Assembly: GCF_035668035.1 (NCBI RefSeq) | Contig: NZ_JAYMYJ010000142.1 | Coordinates: 1 to 64,000 of the forward strand | From: Thiothrix phosphatis | Lineage (GTDB): Bacteria; Pseudomonadota; Gammaproteobacteria; Thiotrichales; Thiotrichaceae | DNA: 64,000 nt | Reading direction: 5' to 3' | In this document: positions 35,226-44,040 of the stretch, piece by piece | Position numbering within the stretch: position 1 is the first letter of the stretch | Layout of the letters: the number at the start of each line of letters is the position of its first letter | Program-made: the position numbers and the translations under genes | The notes under the pieces: model-generated | Told to the model about the DNA's origin: nothing | Seen by the model: only the letters and a program-made list of their open reading frames with translations | Database searches by the model: none

Positions 35226-35795
35226 TCAAGAAGGCGCAGGCAATTGCGGGGCATTTATCTTTTGTTTGGCAAACTGCTTGCCCCGCCGAAATTCCTGTAA
35301 AAAATACTGCCGTGCTTTTTTCATATCAAAGTCTTGCAATGTCCCTCCGGCAGCGAAATGCCGGGTAAAAACCTTGCCCGTCGCATAAGTTAATCCACCC
35401 GCAGTCACACTCACGCCAGCACCACCGACGATGGAGCCAACACCAGGCAAAGCCTTGAAGACACTGGAAACACCTGCCACACCTGCCACTGGCAACACCC
35501 CCAGAATAAAAGAACGCGCGACCGCCCTTTCAATCTTTGAATAACGTATGTCATATAATTTGACCAGATCATCCACCATTTTGAATTGGATATTGGTCAA
35601 GGCCACGACATCCAACAACGGCACGGGAATCAACCCCATCGCCATTGCCTGCACAACATTGGATTTGACGATACTGTCGGCTTTTGCCACGCAAGCAGCC
35701 CGTTTGCCAGCTTTCAGGCGCGCCTGTTCAGATTGCTCCGCCAAGGCTGAACCTTCAGCCACGGGTTGCCAGCCATCCCCGGTTTCTTCCGCCAT
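35226..35795 (-). CDS. DUF697-type membrane-associated protein, copy 2
   Basis: A 189-residue protein. The DUF697/YcjF-like core is visible: IPVPLLDVVALTNIQFKMVDDL (about residues 56-77), a hydrophobic helix FILGVLPVAGVAGV, and Gly-rich helix segments followed by FAAGGTLQDFD. GGAGGGG precedes the ATG. It is a paralogue of the next gene upstream, with the same order of motifs, and 30 bases separate them. The family is linked to small GTPases and envelope stress, but function is unknown. Confidence 0.8.
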   Translation of the reverse strand: MAEETGDGWQPVAEGSALAEQSEQARLKAGKRAACVAKADSIVKSNVVQAMAMGLIPVPLLDVVALTNIQFKMVDDLVKLYDIRYSKIERAVARSFILGVLPVAGVAGVSSVFKALPGVGSIVGGAGVSVTAGGLTYATGKVFTRHFAAGGTLQDFDMKKARQYFLQEFRRGKQFAKQKINAPQLPAPS

Positions 35796-35825
35796 TTACA
35801 ACACCCCTCCTTTGAGCTGTCGAGA

Positions 35826-36446
35826 TTACGAGGCTGACGCGCGTGCGTTGTTTCGTTTTGTCCCATTGATTTCGCTGCGGATGTCCTGCACGACGCGTTT
35901 GCCTGCCTCCAGTTCGCGCCGGAAGAACGCCTGCACCGATTTGGGATCAAAATCTTCCAAGGTTCCGCCTGCTTCAAAATGCAGGATAAAGGTTTGCCCT
36001 ACCGCATACGCGATGGCTCCCGCCAGCACGCTCAATCCGGCGCTGCCCGCCAGTGAGCCGATGCCGGGCATCAACTTGGCGAAACTGCTCAACCCAGCGA
36101 TCGCCATGACCGGCGTTGCCCCTCCCAACAAGGAAAACAATAACGGCTTGAGCTCCCGCTCCCGCACCGGCACGCCATAATGCGCGCCAAGGCTGCGCAA
36201 CAGGCTGATTTGCACAGCGGTCAGGGCAGACACGTCAAACAGGGGAATGGGCACCAACCCCACGCCAAGGCTCGCAATGATGTGATTTTTGACGATGCTG
36301 CCAGCAGTGATTTCCTGCACCTCGGCAGCGATCATTTCAGCTTCCGTCACAGCGTCCACAACTGGGTTTCCCTGGATAACCTCAGTGGGGTCAATGGGCG
36401 CATTGCCGCCCTGCCCTGCTGTTGATGCTGCTTCTGATGATGACAT
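35826..36446 (-). CDS. DUF697-type membrane-associated protein, copy 1
   Basis: A 206-residue protein from ATG 36446 (good GGTTGGGA ribosome site; an upstream in-frame start is less likely). The core repeats the pattern of its neighbour: LVPIPLFDVSALTAVQISLL, LLGGATPVMAIAGLSS, LMPGIGSLAGSAG, FEAGGTLEDFDPKS. The N-terminus is Ser/Ala-rich and probably disordered. The pair is a tandem duplication and probably makes a heteromer or two-copy membrane complex. No GTPase gene is adjacent. Confidence 0.8.
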   Translation of the reverse strand: MSSSEAASTAGQGGNAPIDPTEVIQGNPVVDAVTEAEMIAAEVQEITAGSIVKNHIIASLGVGLVPIPLFDVSALTAVQISLLRSLGAHYGVPVRERELKPLLFSLLGGATPVMAIAGLSSFAKLMPGIGSLAGSAGLSVLAGAIAYAVGQTFILHFEAGGTLEDFDPKSVQAFFRRELEAGKRVVQDIRSEINGTKRNNARASAS

Positions 36447-36617
36447 TTTTCCCAACCTCACACGCAAGTTGCAACACTAGCCTTTTCTGGCTTGCACAAA
36501 ATGCCATAACTCTACCATAGTCAAAATAAGGGGAATGCCGGGAGAAGGGTGGCTTGTAACAAAAATTAACAATTCCGTCTGCACCATCCGAAATATTGGC
36601 GGCGTTTGAAACAACAA

Positions 36618-36636
36618 AGCCGCCCAATGGGCGGCT
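36618..36636 (-). terminator. Intrinsic terminator of htpG
   Basis: AGCCGCCC-AAT-GGGCGGCT forms a perfect 8-bp stem. On the minus strand it is followed by a T-rich run (TTGTTGTTT). It begins 27 bases after the htpG stop. Confidence 0.85.
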
Positions 36637-36663
36637 CTGCATGTTGGGAGCGGTGTTGCGGCT

Positions 36664-38553
36664 TTACGCCATCGCCAGCATCAGGCTGTTCAGGCGATGC
36701 ACGAAACCTGCCGGGTCTTCCAACTGCCCGCCTTCGGCCAGGATCGCCTGATCCAGCAGCACGCTGGACCACTCGGCAAAACGGTCGTCGTCGGTTTCCG
36801 CTTCCATGCGCTTGAGCAATGGATGCGTCGGGTTGATTTCCAGCACCGGCTTGTTGACCGGCATTTCATGGCCTGCCTGCTTGAGCAGTTGCTGCATGTA
36901 CAGCGCCATGTCGTGTTCGCCCAACACGATGCAGGAAGGCGAAGAGGTCAGGCGGTGGGAAACCTTCACGTCTTCCACTTTCTCAGCCAACACTTTCTTG
37001 ATGTGCTCGACGATGTTCCGTGCTTCGGCTTCGACTTTTTCCTGTTCCTGCTTGTCTTCTTCCGTTTCGAGCTTGGACAGATCCAGGTCGCCCTTGGCGA
37101 CGGATTGCAGGGATTTGCCATCGAATTCCATCAGGTGCTGCACCAGCCATTCGTCCACACGGTCGGAGAGCAGCAGCACTTCGATGCCTTTCTTGCGGAA
37201 CACTTCCAGATGCGGGCTATTTTTCGCCGCAGTGTGGGTGTCGGCAGTGATGTAGTAGATTTTGTCCTGGCCTTCCTTCATGCGGGCGATATAGTCCGGC
37301 AGGGAAACTTTTTGCTCGGTGTTGTCATCCAGGGTGGAGGAGAAGCGCAGCAGTTTGGCGATTTCTTCACGGTTGCTGAAGTCCTCGCCGGGGCCTTCCT
37401 TGAGCACACGGCCAAACTCTTTCCAGAATTTCTGGTATTTTTCCGGCTCGTTAGCCGCCATGTTTTCCAGCAGGCCAAGGATTTTCTTCACCGAACCGCT
37501 TTTCATGCTTTCGATGACCTTGTTGCCTTGCAGGATTTCACGCGACACATTCAACGGCAGGTCGTTGGAATCCAGTACGCCGCGCACGAACCGCAGGTAA
37601 CGCGGCATCAGCTTGTTTTCCTTGTCTTCCATGATGAAAACGCGCTGCACGTACAGTTTCAGGCCGTGGTTATGGTCGCGGTCAAACAGGTCGAACGGCG
37701 CTTTGGATGGCAGATACAGCAACGACGTGTACTCATATTTGCCTTCGACACGGTTGTGGCTCCAGGCCAGCGCATCTTCCCAGTCGTGGGAAACGTGCTT
37801 GTAAAATTCCTGGTATTCCTCTTCCTTGACGTCTGACTTGGAGCGCGTCCACAGCGCATTGGCCTTATTGACGGTTTCCCATTCTTCCGTCTGCTTGCCT
37901 TCTTCCTGTTTGCGCATGTTGACTGGCAGCGGGATATGGTCGGAATACTGGCGGATAATATTGCGCAACCGCCAACCGTCGGCCAGCAGCTTTTCCTCTT
38001 CCTTCAGGTGCAGCACGATCTCGGTGCCGCGCGTGGTTTTGTCCACCTGCTCCAGTGTGTAGCCGGATTGCGCGTCGGATTCCCAGCGCACGCCTTCGGA
38101 CGCAGCAGTCCCCGCACGTCGGGTGGTCAGCGTGACCTTGTCAGCGACGATGAAGGAGGAATAAAAACCGACCCCGAACTGGCCGATCAGGTGTGAATCC
38201 TTCTGCTGGTCGCCGGTCAGTTTGCTTAAGAATTCCTTGGTGCCGGATTTGGCGATCGTGCCAATATTGGTGACGACTTCATCACGGCTCATGCCGATGC
38301 CGTTGTCGCGCACGGTGACCGTGCCTGCCTGGCTGTCGAATTCCACCTCCACGCGCAGGTCGCCATCGTTTTCGTACAGGCTGTCATTGCCAATGGCTTC
38401 GAAACGCAGCTTGTCGCAGGCGTCTGAACCATTGGAAATCAGCTCGCGCAGAAAAATTTCCTTGTTGGAATACAGCGAGTGGATCATCAGATGCAAAAGC
38501 TGGTTCACTTCCGTCTGGAATTGCATGTTTTCCTTGTTGGCGGAGTCAGTCAT
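36664..38553 (-). CDS. htpG: Molecular chaperone HtpG (Hsp90)
   Basis: A 629-residue Hsp90 family chaperone. The start is ATG 38553, preceded by GAGGA; 31 extra in-frame codons upstream do not match the family. The N-terminal ATPase domain shows QLLHLMIHSLYSNKEIFLRE, DNGIGM and GQFGVGFYS. The middle domain (about 240-500) and C-terminal dimerisation domain are complete. It helps folding of client proteins under stress. It lies downstream of sufBCD on the same strand but 141 bases away, so probably has its own promoter. Confidence 0.97.
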   Translation of the reverse strand: MTDSANKENMQFQTEVNQLLHLMIHSLYSNKEIFLRELISNGSDACDKLRFEAIGNDSLYENDGDLRVEVEFDSQAGTVTVRDNGIGMSRDEVVTNIGTIAKSGTKEFLSKLTGDQQKDSHLIGQFGVGFYSSFIVADKVTLTTRRAGTAASEGVRWESDAQSGYTLEQVDKTTRGTEIVLHLKEEEKLLADGWRLRNIIRQYSDHIPLPVNMRKQEEGKQTEEWETVNKANALWTRSKSDVKEEEYQEFYKHVSHDWEDALAWSHNRVEGKYEYTSLLYLPSKAPFDLFDRDHNHGLKLYVQRVFIMEDKENKLMPRYLRFVRGVLDSNDLPLNVSREILQGNKVIESMKSGSVKKILGLLENMAANEPEKYQKFWKEFGRVLKEGPGEDFSNREEIAKLLRFSSTLDDNTEQKVSLPDYIARMKEGQDKIYYITADTHTAAKNSPHLEVFRKKGIEVLLLSDRVDEWLVQHLMEFDGKSLQSVAKGDLDLSKLETEEDKQEQEKVEAEARNIVEHIKKVLAEKVEDVKVSHRLTSSPSCIVLGEHDMALYMQQLLKQAGHEMPVNKPVLEINPTHPLLKRMEAETDDDRFAEWSSVLLDQAILAEGGQLEDPAGFVHRLNSLMLAMA

Positions 38554-38694
38554 CGGTTGTTGGTCCTCATAATCTTGTTCGTTTGCTGAACGAAATGTGG
38601 GGCTGGGGGCAGGGATTTCAAGAGCATATTCTGACTCACCCACCACAAACTTACCGCTGGCAATTTATTCTGCCGACAAACAGGGGACTTGCTT

Positions 38695-40011
38695 CTAGGC
38701 AGAAAGCGCCTGAACCAATTGGCGGGACAACAGCTCACGGGCTTGGTTTTCCAACGTTTCCAGGCCACATGCGCCGATAATTTCGTCCGCAAAGCCGCTG
38801 CAAATCATATTGACTGCCTGGGCGTGCGGGATGCCGCGTGAACGCAGGTAAAACAGCATTTCCTCATCGATTTGCCCAACCGTCGTCCCATGGCTGCATT
38901 GCACATCATCGGCATAGATTTCCAGCCGGGGCTTGGTGGCGATTTCGGCGTCACGCGACAGCAACAGATTGTCGTTGCTGAGACGGGCATCGGTTTTCTG
39001 CGCATCCGGCCTGACTTCGATATTGCCGTCGAACACCGCCTTGCCCTGGCCGTGCAGGATGCCCTTGAAACGGGAACGGCTGACGCAGCCGGGAAGGTTG
39101 TGGATCACATCCAGATGCATGCCGTGCGATTGCCGGTCGCCGGACAGATAAAAACCATCCAGCCCGCAATCCGCCCCTGCCCCGCTGAAGCCAACATGGA
39201 ATTCCGAGCGTGACCAAGCGCCGCCCAATGCCAGCGTGACGCCCCGGTAACGGCTATCCGCCGCTTGCCGCAGGTACAGGCTGTTCAGGTGGCGGGTGCG
39301 CAAGCTTTCATTCTGCAAGCGTGGGTGATGCAGTTGCGCCCCAGCTTCCAGAAAAATCTCCGTCACCACATTGTTCAGGCGCAGGGTATCGCCAACGTGG
39401 GCGTAATGCTCAACCACCGTCGCCTGTGCGCCTTCCTCCAGCACCAGCAGCAGGCGCGGCTGGGCGAGGCGCTCGCTTTCGAAGCTGACGCTGATGTGCA
39501 AGATTTCCAGCGGGCTTGCCAACACCGCGCCCGCCGGAATCCGGACATAAACGCCCTCGCCCAACATCGCCATATTCAGTGCGGCAAACAAATGGGCTTG
39601 TTCGCCGCTGAGTTCGCCCACCCGGGCCAACACCGTCTTGTCGCCGCCCGCCAACGCCGTGCGCAACGGCTGAATCTGCACCGAGCCATCATCCGGCAGG
39701 GTGGAAAAGCCGGGCATAAAGAAACCGTTCAGCAGGACGATGCACGGGTTGCCTGCATCCGTCAGCCGCAGTTGCGCCACATCATCGGCGTACAGCAATT
39801 CTTCTTCCGGTTCCGCCGGTTGGAACAGTTGCTCCAGCAACGGCGGCAACGGGGTGTAACGCCAACTTTCGCTGCGCCGGTCGGGCAAAGGCAGTTCCTG
39901 CACCTGCATAACCGCATGCAGCTGCCGTCGGCTGAGCCAGTCATGCGCAACGCCGGACTGGTCTGCCGCCAGCCGCCGGTAATGTTGCAGGACGTTAGGC
40001 GCGCTGTTCAT
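38695..40011 (-). CDS. sufD: Fe-S cluster scaffold protein SufD
   Basis: A 438-residue SufD. The beta-helix region and conserved C-terminal segments are visible, including ASRSFK-like SRSRFKGILHGQG and the YADDVQCSHGTTVGQIDEEMLFYLRSRG core. SufD pairs with SufB and SufC for cluster assembly. Its start overlaps the sufC stop by four bases (ATGA). It is the last suf gene here; no sufS or sufE follows. Confidence 0.95.
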   Translation of the reverse strand: MNSAPNVLQHYRRLAADQSGVAHDWLSRRQLHAVMQVQELPLPDRRSESWRYTPLPPLLEQLFQPAEPEEELLYADDVAQLRLTDAGNPCIVLLNGFFMPGFSTLPDDGSVQIQPLRTALAGGDKTVLARVGELSGEQAHLFAALNMAMLGEGVYVRIPAGAVLASPLEILHISVSFESERLAQPRLLLVLEEGAQATVVEHYAHVGDTLRLNNVVTEIFLEAGAQLHHPRLQNESLRTRHLNSLYLRQAADSRYRGVTLALGGAWSRSEFHVGFSGAGADCGLDGFYLSGDRQSHGMHLDVIHNLPGCVSRSRFKGILHGQGKAVFDGNIEVRPDAQKTDARLSNDNLLLSRDAEIATKPRLEIYADDVQCSHGTTVGQIDEEMLFYLRSRGIPHAQAVNMICSGFADEIIGACGLETLENQARELLSRQLVQALSA

Positions 40012-40757
40012 GCCGCCTCCTGCTGAATCCAGCCGTAACCTTTTTCCTCCAGCTCCAGCGCCAAGGATTTGTCACCGGTGCGGATGATTTTGCCGCCACT
40101 GAGCACATGCACCACATCCGGCTCGATGTAATCCAACAGGCGCTGGTAGTGGGTGATCACCAGCATGGAGCGTTCCGGGTTGCGCAGGTTGTTGACGCCT
40201 TGCGCGACAATTTTCAGCGCATCAATGTCGAGGCCGGAATCGGTTTCATCCAGGATCGCCAGCGACGGCTCCAGCAGCGTCATTTGCAGGATTTCGTTGC
40301 GTTTCATCTCGCCGCCAGAAAAGCCGGTGTTGACATAACGCTTGAGCAGGGTTTCGTCCATATTCAGCGCTTTCAGTTTGCTGCGGACTAGCCGCATGAA
40401 CTCCACCGACGTCAGCTCAGGCTCGCCGCGCGCCTTGCGGATGGCGTTCAGCGACTGGTGCATGAAATAGGTGTTGTTGACGCCGGGGATTTCCACCGGA
40501 TACTGGAAAGCCATGAAGATGCCCCGATGGGCTCGCTCTTCAGGCTCCAGTTCCAGCAGGTTCTCGCCCTTCCAGGTAACGGTGCCCCCAGTGACCTTGT
40601 ATTCCTCACGGCCCGCCAGCGCCTTCGACAAGGTGCTTTTGCCGGAACCATTTGGCCCCATGATGGCGTGGACTTCGCCCGGCTTGATCTCCAGGCTCAA
40701 CCCTTTGAGAATTTCCTTCCCATTGACGGCCACATGCAACTCTTTGACTGACAACAT
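40008..40757 (-). CDS. sufC: Fe-S cluster assembly ATPase SufC
   Basis: A 249-residue ABC-type ATPase from ATG 40757. Walker A is GPNGSGKSTLSKALAG (about residues 34-49), the signature is FSGGEMKRNEILQM, and Walker B LAILDETDSGLDIDAL is intact. A 53-codon in-frame extension upstream is not part of the protein. It drives the SufBCD complex. It overlaps sufD by four bases and lies 11 bases after sufB. Confidence 0.97.
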   Translation of the reverse strand: MLSVKELHVAVNGKEILKGLSLEIKPGEVHAIMGPNGSGKSTLSKALAGREEYKVTGGTVTWKGENLLELEPEERAHRGIFMAFQYPVEIPGVNNTYFMHQSLNAIRKARGEPELTSVEFMRLVRSKLKALNMDETLLKRYVNTGFSGGEMKRNEILQMTLLEPSLAILDETDSGLDIDALKIVAQGVNNLRNPERSMLVITHYQRLLDYIEPDVVHVLSGGKIIRTGDKSLALELEEKGYGWIQQEAA

Positions 40758-40768
40758 TGTTTTGCTCC

Positions 40769-42217
40769 TCACCCAACTGCGCCTTCCAGGCTGATCGCCA
40801 ACAGCTTGCGCGCTTCCACCGCAAACTCCATCGGCAGTTCCTTGAACACTTCCTTGCAAAAGCCGTTGACGATCATCGACACGGCGTCCTCTTCCGCCAA
40901 GCCGCGCTGACGGCAATAGAACAACTGGTCTTCACCAATCTTGGAAGTGGTGGCTTCGTGCTCAACCCGGGCGGTCGGGTTGGCCACTTCGATATAGGGG
41001 AACGTGTGCGCGCCGCATTTGTCGCCAATCAGCAGCGAGTCGCACTGGGTGTGGTTGCGGCCATTTTCCGCGCCCCGATTCATCCGCACCAGCCCACGGT
41101 AGGCGTTCTGCCCACGGTCGGCGGAAATGCCTTTGGAAACGATGGTGCTGCGGGTGTTTTTGCCGACATGGATCATTTTCGTGCCGGTGTCAGCCTGCTG
41201 CGCGCCGCGGGTGACGGCGACGGAATAGAATTCGCCGACCGCATCATCGCCCTTGAGGATGCAACTGGGGTATTTCCAGGTAATCGCCGAGCCGGTTTCC
41301 ACTTGCGTCCAGGAAATGTGCGCCCGGTCGCCTGCGCACAGGCCGCGCTTGGTGACGAAGTTGTAAATGCCGCCTTTGCCGTTTTCATCGCCGGGATACC
41401 AATTCTGCACGGTGGAATACTTGATGTGCGCATCCTCCAGCGCGATCAGCTCGACCACGGCGGCGTGCAGTTGGTTTTCATCCCGTTGCGGCGCGGTGCA
41501 GCCTTCCAGATAGCTGACATAGGCACCCTTCTCGGCAATGATCAAGGTGCGCTCAAACTGGCCGGTATTGCGTTCGTTGATGCGGAAATAGGTGGAAAGC
41601 TCCATCGGGCAGCGCACGCCCGGCGGTATGTAGACGAAGGTGCCATCGGTGAATACGGCGGCGTTGAGCGCGGCGAAATAATTGTCGCCCTGCGGCACCA
41701 CGCTACCGAGGTATTGTTGCACCAGACCGGGATATTCCCGCATCGCCTCCGAAATCGAGCAGAAAATCACGCCAGCATCCGCCAATTGTTTGCGGAAAGT
41801 GGTCGCCACCGACACACTGTCGAACACTGCGTCAACCGCCACCCCGGCGAGCATTTTCTGCTCTTGCAAGGGAATGCCGAGTTTCTCATAAGTGCGCAGC
41901 AATTCCGGGTCGACCTCATCCAGGCTTTTCGGCGCGGTATTGGCGGATTTGGGTGCGGAAAAATAGGAAATCGCCTGGTAATCGATCCGCGGATAATGCA
42001 GGTGCGCCCACGTCGGCTCCTCCATCGCCAGCCACTTGCGGAATGCCTGCAAGCGCCATTCCAGCATGTAGGCGGGTTCAGCCTTTTTGGCGGAAATAAA
42101 GCGGATGACATCCTCATCCAGCCCCGGCGGCACGGTGTCGGATTCAATCTGCGTGGTAAAACCGGCTTCGTAGCCTGTGCGGCGCATTTGTTCAATTTGC
42201 CGTTGTGCTGCGTCCAT
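40769..42217 (-). CDS. sufB: Fe-S cluster assembly protein SufB
   Basis: A 482-residue SufB, first gene of sufBCD. Conserved segments include GVIFCSISEAMREYPGLVQQYLG, YIPPGVRCPMELSTYFRIN and EGCTAPQRDENQLHAAVVELIA. The C-terminal Cys (QLFYCRQRG) is a candidate cluster ligand. Two of these conserved runs are longer than shown in other members only by chance variation. Regulation is probably iron- or cluster-responsive; a dyad near 42277-42294 resembles but does not exactly match an IscR type-2 site. Confidence 0.96.
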   Translation of the reverse strand: MDAAQRQIEQMRRTGYEAGFTTQIESDTVPPGLDEDVIRFISAKKAEPAYMLEWRLQAFRKWLAMEEPTWAHLHYPRIDYQAISYFSAPKSANTAPKSLDEVDPELLRTYEKLGIPLQEQKMLAGVAVDAVFDSVSVATTFRKQLADAGVIFCSISEAMREYPGLVQQYLGSVVPQGDNYFAALNAAVFTDGTFVYIPPGVRCPMELSTYFRINERNTGQFERTLIIAEKGAYVSYLEGCTAPQRDENQLHAAVVELIALEDAHIKYSTVQNWYPGDENGKGGIYNFVTKRGLCAGDRAHISWTQVETGSAITWKYPSCILKGDDAVGEFYSVAVTRGAQQADTGTKMIHVGKNTRSTIVSKGISADRGQNAYRGLVRMNRGAENGRNHTQCDSLLIGDKCGAHTFPYIEVANPTARVEHEATTSKIGEDQLFYCRQRGLAEEDAVSMIVNGFCKEVFKELPMEFAVEARKLLAISLEGAVG

Positions 42218-42276
42218 TCCCTCTGCCTTTAATAGTTGAGTAATTCACTGAGGAATATAGGCATGCTGAGGGTAAC

Positions 42277-42294
42277 CCGCAAATAGGCTTGTGG
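42277..42294. promoter_or_regulatory. Possible IscR-like dyad upstream of sufB
   Basis: CCGCA (42277-42281) and TGTGG (42290-42294) form an imperfect dyad with an 8-base spacer between the divergent sufB and pirin genes. IscR type-2 sites usually have seven bases between equivalent half-sites, so this is one base long. Low confidence. Confidence 0.2.
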
Positions 42295-42431
42295 AATGTG
42301 GATGAATTGCTGGCCGCTACGCCGTTGGGCAGAGGAACCTTTCCTTAACAGTAATCCCAGCGCCAGGCAGGTTTCTGCGCCACTAACGTTGGCCCAGCTA
42401 TACTGATGGGCAAGAAAACTGGAGGAAACCC

Positions 42432-43352
42432 ATGAGCACTGAAACACACCTGACCCCTGATGCCCAGCAAACAGAAGCACCCGCCTGCAACGCGATTGAC
42501 CGCATCCTGCACTCCCGCAGCAAGGATTTGGGTGGATTTTCCGTGCGCCGCCTGTTGCCGGACAGCAAGCAGCGCAAGGTCGGCCCGTGGGTATTCTTCG
42601 ATCACATGGGGCCCGCTGAATTCGCCCCAGGCCCTGGCATCAATGTCAGGCCGCACCCGCATGTCAATTTGGCGACGGTGACTTACCTGTTCGAAGGCGA
42701 GATCCTGCACCGGGATTCGCTGGGCAGCCTGCAAACCATCCGCCCTGGCGACATCAACCTGATGGTGGCCGGTCGCGGCATCGTCCATTCCGAACGGGAA
42801 ACACCGGCGGCGCAGCAAACCACCCGCCGCCTGCACGGCCTGCAACTGTGGCTGGCCCTGCCTGACGCTGATGAGGAAACCGACCCGGCTTTCCTGCATT
42901 ACCCATCCGCAGACATCCCGACGGTGATGGTGGGCGATGTGCCGGTGCGGGTGATGGTCGGCAGCGCCTACGGTGTGGCCTCCCCGGTCAAAACTTTCGC
43001 CCAAACCCTGTACTTGGAAGCTGACCTGAAAACCGGCCAGCCATTGACCCTGCCGGATACGGTGGCCGAACGCGCCCTTTACATCGCGTCCGGCGGCTTG
43101 CAGGCGGATGGCGAAAACCTGCCGGAATATTCCATGGCCATCCTCAAAACGGGCGCTGAAGCAACGGTCACCGCCACACAGGACAGCCGCATCGCCCTGA
43201 TCGGCGGGGAAGCCATGCCTGAGCGCTATGTCTGGTGGAATTTTGTTTCAAGCCGCAAGGAGCGCATCGGACAAGCCGCCCAGGCGTGGAAAGATGGGCT
43301 GTTCCCACTGCCGCCGGGGGATGAGGAAGAATTTATTCCCTTGCCGGAATAA
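42432..43352 (+). CDS. Pirin family protein
   Basis: A 306-residue bicupin. The N-terminal cupin carries the metal site: FDHMGPAEF, RPHPHVNLATVTYLFEGE (two His and a third in the loop), then GRGIVHSE with the final His and Glu. The C-terminal pirin domain follows from about residue 175. Pirins are iron-binding proteins, some with quercetinase activity. CTGGAGG lies six bases before the ATG. It is divergent from sufB. Its substrate is not evident. Confidence 0.92.
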   Translation: MSTETHLTPDAQQTEAPACNAIDRILHSRSKDLGGFSVRRLLPDSKQRKVGPWVFFDHMGPAEFAPGPGINVRPHPHVNLATVTYLFEGEILHRDSLGSLQTIRPGDINLMVAGRGIVHSERETPAAQQTTRRLHGLQLWLALPDADEETDPAFLHYPSADIPTVMVGDVPVRVMVGSAYGVASPVKTFAQTLYLEADLKTGQPLTLPDTVAERALYIASGGLQADGENLPEYSMAILKTGAEATVTATQDSRIALIGGEAMPERYVWWNFVSSRKERIGQAAQAWKDGLFPLPPGDEEEFIPLPE

Positions 43353-43404
43353 GCCATCTTTTTGCTAGAATAAGCGCACTTGGGTTTCAGGGAGAATCAA
43401 TAGG

Positions 43405-43599
43405 ATGGCATTGCTGGCTTCCATGGGCATCATGCTGGTTTTGTTTGGCGTGACCGCGCTGATTATCGGCGGCGCACGCCATTTCTTCCCATTTGTGGAG
43501 GAATATATCCCGGAAGAATTCAAAAAACCGCTGTCAATCCGGTTTTCAGCCTATTACCTGCTGGCCGGGTTGCTGCTGATACTGATCCAACCGGTTTGA
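43405..43599 (+). CDS. Tiny two-helix membrane protein
   Basis: A 64-residue protein preceded by CAGGGAG. Two hydrophobic helices (about residues 5-23 and 46-62) flank a hydrophilic loop with GGARHFFPFVEEYIPEEF. It could be an inner-membrane helper of the pirin just upstream or of an unknown complex. It is real by ribosome site and amino-acid pattern but I do not recognise the family. Confidence 0.65.
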   Translation: MALLASMGIMLVLFGVTALIIGGARHFFPFVEEYIPEEFKKPLSIRFSAYYLLAGLLLILIQPV

Positions 43600-43631
43600 A
43601 GGTTGTGTCAGGCAAACCGCCAACCGCAGCA

Positions 43632-43970
43632 TCAGAAACGGTATTGCCATTCCAGCCGGTTTTTCTTCATCCGCCAATGCGTCTTCCCACCGCCATCCTG
43701 GGTGAACAGCCGGTCATACAGGCTGTCGTAAACATTTTCACGCACATTGTCCCGCATGCTGTTATAGCTGGCGCGTCTGGCCTCGCAATCCGCCAGATAC
43801 GGCGCTGCGCTGCGGCATAAGCGCAGATCCAGATCCGGGTTGCTGGAGCGCAGGGTGAAAGGCTGTTCCATCAACTGTAAATCCCGATAGGCGACCCGGC
43901 TGGTTTCACAGCCGCTGACAACCAGCAGCATCCCTCCTGCCAGCAAGCCCTTTACTAATGTCTGTTTCAT
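43632..43970 (-). CDS. Small outer-membrane-type lipoprotein
   Basis: A 112-residue protein with a lipoprotein signal peptide (MLLVVSGCE; Cys about residue 21). The mature part is short, charged, with a helical C-terminus and no known domain. Two further Cys residues (about 53 and 62) could form a disulfide. It lies between the tiny membrane protein (convergent) and the CHAT gene (same strand, 70 bases upstream). Confidence 0.75.
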   Translation of the reverse strand: MKQTLVKGLLAGGMLLVVSGCETSRVAYRDLQLMEQPFTLRSSNPDLDLRLCRSAAPYLADCEARRASYNSMRDNVRENVYDSLYDRLFTQDGGGKTHWRMKKNRLEWQYRF

Positions 43971-44040
43971 TGTTGGATACTCGTTATTAATTTTGCTTAC
44001 GGGAATATTTTAATCCTAATTACACTGAACCATGTATTCC

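Noticed and set aside
38554..38646. Longer N-terminus for HtpG
   Set aside because: The extra 31 codons do not resemble any HtpG start, and GAGGA precedes the internal ATG.
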